Shown piece by piece: positions 62,283 through 64,000 of a DNA stretch of 64,000 nt. Source of the DNA: Lachnospiraceae bacterium (GTDB taxonomy: Bacteria; Bacillota; Clostridia; Lachnospirales; Lachnospiraceae); the NCBI GenBank assembly GCA_900199595.1, contig FZRB01000013.1:1-64000 (forward strand). Reading direction: 5' to 3'. Every line of letters begins with the position of its first letter. Positions within the stretch are counted from its first letter, which is position 1. Under the pieces are notes generated by a model. It searched no databases. It was not told the DNA's origin and worked only from the letters and a program-made list of their open reading frames with translations. Position numbers and translations under genes: made by a program.

Positions 62283-62806
62283 GAAAAAACAATATGAAAC
62301 AACAGAATAATGATTCTCTTCCTCAGGAAGTAGAATATGATATAAAAGAACATCTGATTCTTGGAAAGCAGAAGAAATGGAAGCAGGTTATAGAATGGAT
62401 TCTGACAATACTCGGCTGGTTTATAATGCTTTCATATATCGGTTATATCATATATGGAAATATAGCCATACGCCACAACCTTTTCCTTCCGGAATTGGGT
62501 GTCTTCAACAGATATATGATTGAAGAGGTCGATAAATACTATCTGTTTCTGCTAGTGATTCTTCTTCTGATTTTTCTGATATTTATCATATGGAAAAATT
62601 ATAATAAAAAAAGATTCGGTTCTCTTCACAGAAGACAGTTCAAACCGGATGTTACAGTAAAAGAGCTGGCAGAAAGGTTTGAAACGACTGAAGAGAAAAT
62701 ATTGGAAATGCAAAATGAAAGAGTAATAACTCTTGAACATAATATTATTCCGGAAGAACTCGGAATAGGTAAAAGCTCCTCAAAGCGAAAAGATGCCGAC
62801 AGATAA
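62279..62806 (+). CDS. PgaD-like accessory protein of the polysaccharide synthase
   Basis: A 175-residue protein with two membrane helices (about 41-62 and 90-112) and a basic cytoplasmic tail. The order, size and the FGSLHRRQF segment after the second helix resemble PgaD, the small partner that is needed for PgaC activity and, in E. coli, for cyclic-di-GMP control. Family membership is inferred largely from position and topology. ATGA overlap with the synthase gene couples translation. Confidence 0.7.
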   Translation: MRKNNMKQQNNDSLPQEVEYDIKEHLILGKQKKWKQVIEWILTILGWFIMLSYIGYIIYGNIAIRHNLFLPELGVFNRYMIEEVDKYYLFLLVILLLIFLIFIIWKNYNKKRFGSLHRRQFKPDVTVKELAERFETTEEKILEMQNERVITLEHNIIPEELGIGKSSSKRKDADR

Positions 62807-62825
62807 TTCTGCGGCATCTTTTTAA
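62791..62825 (+). terminator. Terminator of the PgaC/PgaD-like operon
   Basis: GATGCCG and CGGCATC with a loop of about 14 bases, followed by TTTTT; the 5' arm overlaps the last codons. Confidence 0.85.
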
Positions 62826-62851
62826 TTCAATTATTATTATGTATTATCTAT

Positions 62852-63766
62852 TTATTTCTTATCGTCATTCTTTTCCTGAGCTACGATCATCTCATGCTGG
62901 ATATTGATGTCCACCAAAGCATCTATACCTGCATCCTTACATTTTCTGTCGATTCTCTGAATCATCTTATCTATATAAGTCTGAGGAAATTCAGGCAGTA
63001 TAAGGAAGAACTGATTCTGTCTGGACTGCATCATTATATCGCTTCTTCTGAGTGATGAATTGATTATCTGACCACCTTTCTTTACAGTCTGATAAAAATC
63101 ATACTCATTCATATTTACGTTCTTAGGAACGATTGTAACGAGCATCTTAAGTGCAGTGTCATTATAAGTCTCTATATGTCTGCGGATATAACGATATACT
63201 ATACTGAAATAGTCATAGTCAAGCCAGAGAGCACCTCTCTGATCACCGCTCTCATCCATATTACGGCTCAGATTACCCATCTCACTCTTATACTTCTTAT
63301 TGCTCTCATCTGTATAGAATGCACAACCATGATTACCTGTCTGCTTAATTCTGTCAAGGGCATAATCTGCCTTGCTGAAAAGCGATTCATAATCTGTACC
63401 CTGCTCAGGAACAACTACAGCTCCTATAGACACTCCCATGGAAATCTTCTCGCTTACACCCAGAAGTTCCTCCATGGTAGAATCAATCTTTTTATTGATA
63501 TAGCCAAGCATTTCACGGAGTTCATCTCTGCTCTCAAGACCTCTGCAGAAAACTACAAATTCGTCACCGCCCAGACGCCCCTTTATATCTTCTCCGGCAG
63601 TAACGCTGTTGATAATTCCGGCAATTCTGTTTATAAGATGATCTCCCATCTCACGACCATATACATCATTGAAAAAGTTGAAATTATCAAGGTTTATAAG
63701 CATGAGCATACCTTTTTCTTCGGCACATGCTTTTCTTAATTGTTCTATAACTCCGCCTTCTGACAT
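62852..63766 (-). CDS. GGDEF diguanylate cyclase with second degenerate domain
   Basis: 304 residues without membrane segments. The N-terminal GGDEF domain (about 1-160) is intact (INLDNFNFFND, GRLGGDEFVVF at 66-70, SIGAVVV). The RxxD inhibitory site is absent (Ala at the Arg position), so no product inhibition is expected. The C-terminal half (about 175-295) looks like a diverged GGDEF-like or receiver-like fold without signature. Predicted to make cyclic di-GMP. It converges on the PgaC/PgaD-like operon, a possible target. It shares its promoter and operator arrangement with the dehydrogenase operon at 39837. Confidence 0.88.
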   Translation of the reverse strand: MSEGGVIEQLRKACAEEKGMLMLINLDNFNFFNDVYGREMGDHLINRIAGIINSVTAGEDIKGRLGGDEFVVFCRGLESRDELREMLGYINKKIDSTMEELLGVSEKISMGVSIGAVVVPEQGTDYESLFSKADYALDRIKQTGNHGCAFYTDESNKKYKSEMGNLSRNMDESGDQRGALWLDYDYFSIVYRYIRRHIETYNDTALKMLVTIVPKNVNMNEYDFYQTVKKGGQIINSSLRRSDIMMQSRQNQFFLILPEFPQTYIDKMIQRIDRKCKDAGIDALVDINIQHEMIVAQEKNDDKK

Positions 63767-63816
63767 TTTTTCGCCCCCCTAAATGGATTATATTATTACT
63801 CAACATATTTTATATA

Positions 63817-63830
63817 CGACACTTATGTCA
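63817..63830. promoter_or_regulatory. Operator palindrome, copy 2
   Basis: CGACACTTATGTCA, one base different from the site at 39869-39882, again directly after the -10 box. Confidence 0.6.
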
Positions 63831-63831
63831 T

Positions 63832-63860
63832 ATTCTAACATGACTCATAAAATCATTCAA
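63832..63860 (-). promoter_or_regulatory. Sigma-A promoter of the diguanylate cyclase gene
   Basis: Minus-strand TTGAAT and TAGAAT separated by 17 bases, 65 bases before the ATG. Confidence 0.65.
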
Positions 63861-63865
63861 CGATT

Positions 63866-64000
63866 TTATTGCTCCCATACAACCTTATTTCGTCCGGTGC
63901 GTTTTGCATCGTATAAGCAGTCATCAGCCCGGTTGATCAGCTTTTCCAGAAGCAGATCACCCTTATCTGTGGCCGCTCCCATACTGACGGTCACTTTGAT
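63866..64000 (-). CDS. C-terminal end of a GGDEF-domain protein (cut by the window edge)
   Basis: The last 44 codons of a minus-strand gene whose start lies beyond the window. The translation contains VTVSMGAATDKGD, then LINRADDCLYDAKRTGRNKV and a stop after VWEQ. This is the typical end of a GGDEF domain (S-x-G-A and ADxxLYxAKxxGRN), so it is probably a diguanylate cyclase upstream of the one at 62852. Activity cannot be judged because the GGDEF signature lies outside. Confidence 0.85.
   Translation of the reverse strand: MKVTVSMGAATDKGDLLLEKLINRADDCLYDAKRTGRNKVVWEQ

Overview
The window looks like chromosome from a low-GC, Gram-positive anaerobe of the Lachnospiraceae (Butyrivibrio/Pseudobutyrivibrio-like). 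This is inferred from AT-rich DNA with strong AGGAGG ribosome sites, a CIRCE/HrcA operator, a YesM/YesN two-component system beside a multiple-monosaccharide ABC importer, DUF4250, DUF2752, a SEC-C methionine aminopeptidase, several cyclic-di-GMP proteins and a complete F-type ATP synthase operon. About 90% is coding, mostly on the minus strand. I see no rRNA, tRNA, CRISPR array or transposase.

Layout. 0-9.6 kb: a possibly truncated membrane sensor, a hybrid histidine kinase, a secreted NlpC/P60 hydrolase, a Na+-symporter, a GNAT, DUF4250 and an EAL protein. 9.6-10.2 kb: two large foldback repeats. 10.2-13.2 kb: a Y-family polymerase with a YolD-like partner, and small membrane proteins. 13.3-23.1 kb: sugar importer (binding protein, ATPase, permease), a second binding lipoprotein, and a sensor/YesM/YesN regulatory set. 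23.1-30 kb: DUF2752 and atpC-D-G-A-F-E-B, where atpA carries an N-terminal domain that looks like the C-terminal half of the missing delta subunit. 30-38.7 kb: rhomboid, lon (CIRCE), HD-GYP, map, second rhomboid, murI, and a NYN-LOTUS gene in an operon with an Ldh-family dehydrogenase. 40-46.6 kb: a phosphonate operon (PEP mutase fused to two cytidylyltransferase domains, phosphonopyruvate decarboxylase, Fe-type alcohol dehydrogenase, small membrane protein, YidC-CDP-glycerol-transferase fusion). 46.7-50.2 kb: SpeD, DUF4178, DUF350 and a membrane aminopropyltransferase. 50.4-59.9 kb: a large BspA-like surface protein, a tethered putative BECR-fold domain, aldo/keto reductase, membrane proteins, a phosphoesterase and an MBL hydrolase. 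60-64 kb: XRE-Uma2, a PgaC/PgaD-like polysaccharide synthase and diguanylate cyclases.

Themes. The phosphonate operon reads as a self-contained route from PEP to a CMP-activated phosphonate alcohol (predicted 2-hydroxyethylphosphonate, because a reductase and not a transaminase is present). A membrane transferase that is itself fused to a YidC-like insertase would then transfer it to a surface polymer or lipid; this is the best candidate for an undescribed system. The delta-alpha ATP synthase fusion is the most striking single gene. Intergenic DNA carries several 110-235 bp foldback elements. Two of them (9.7 and 30.1 kb) share a core but have different arms that still pair, the pattern expected of selected structure.

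Limits: all functions are read from motifs by eye; no database search was run. Starts were chosen from ribosome sites and often differ from the longest open frame.
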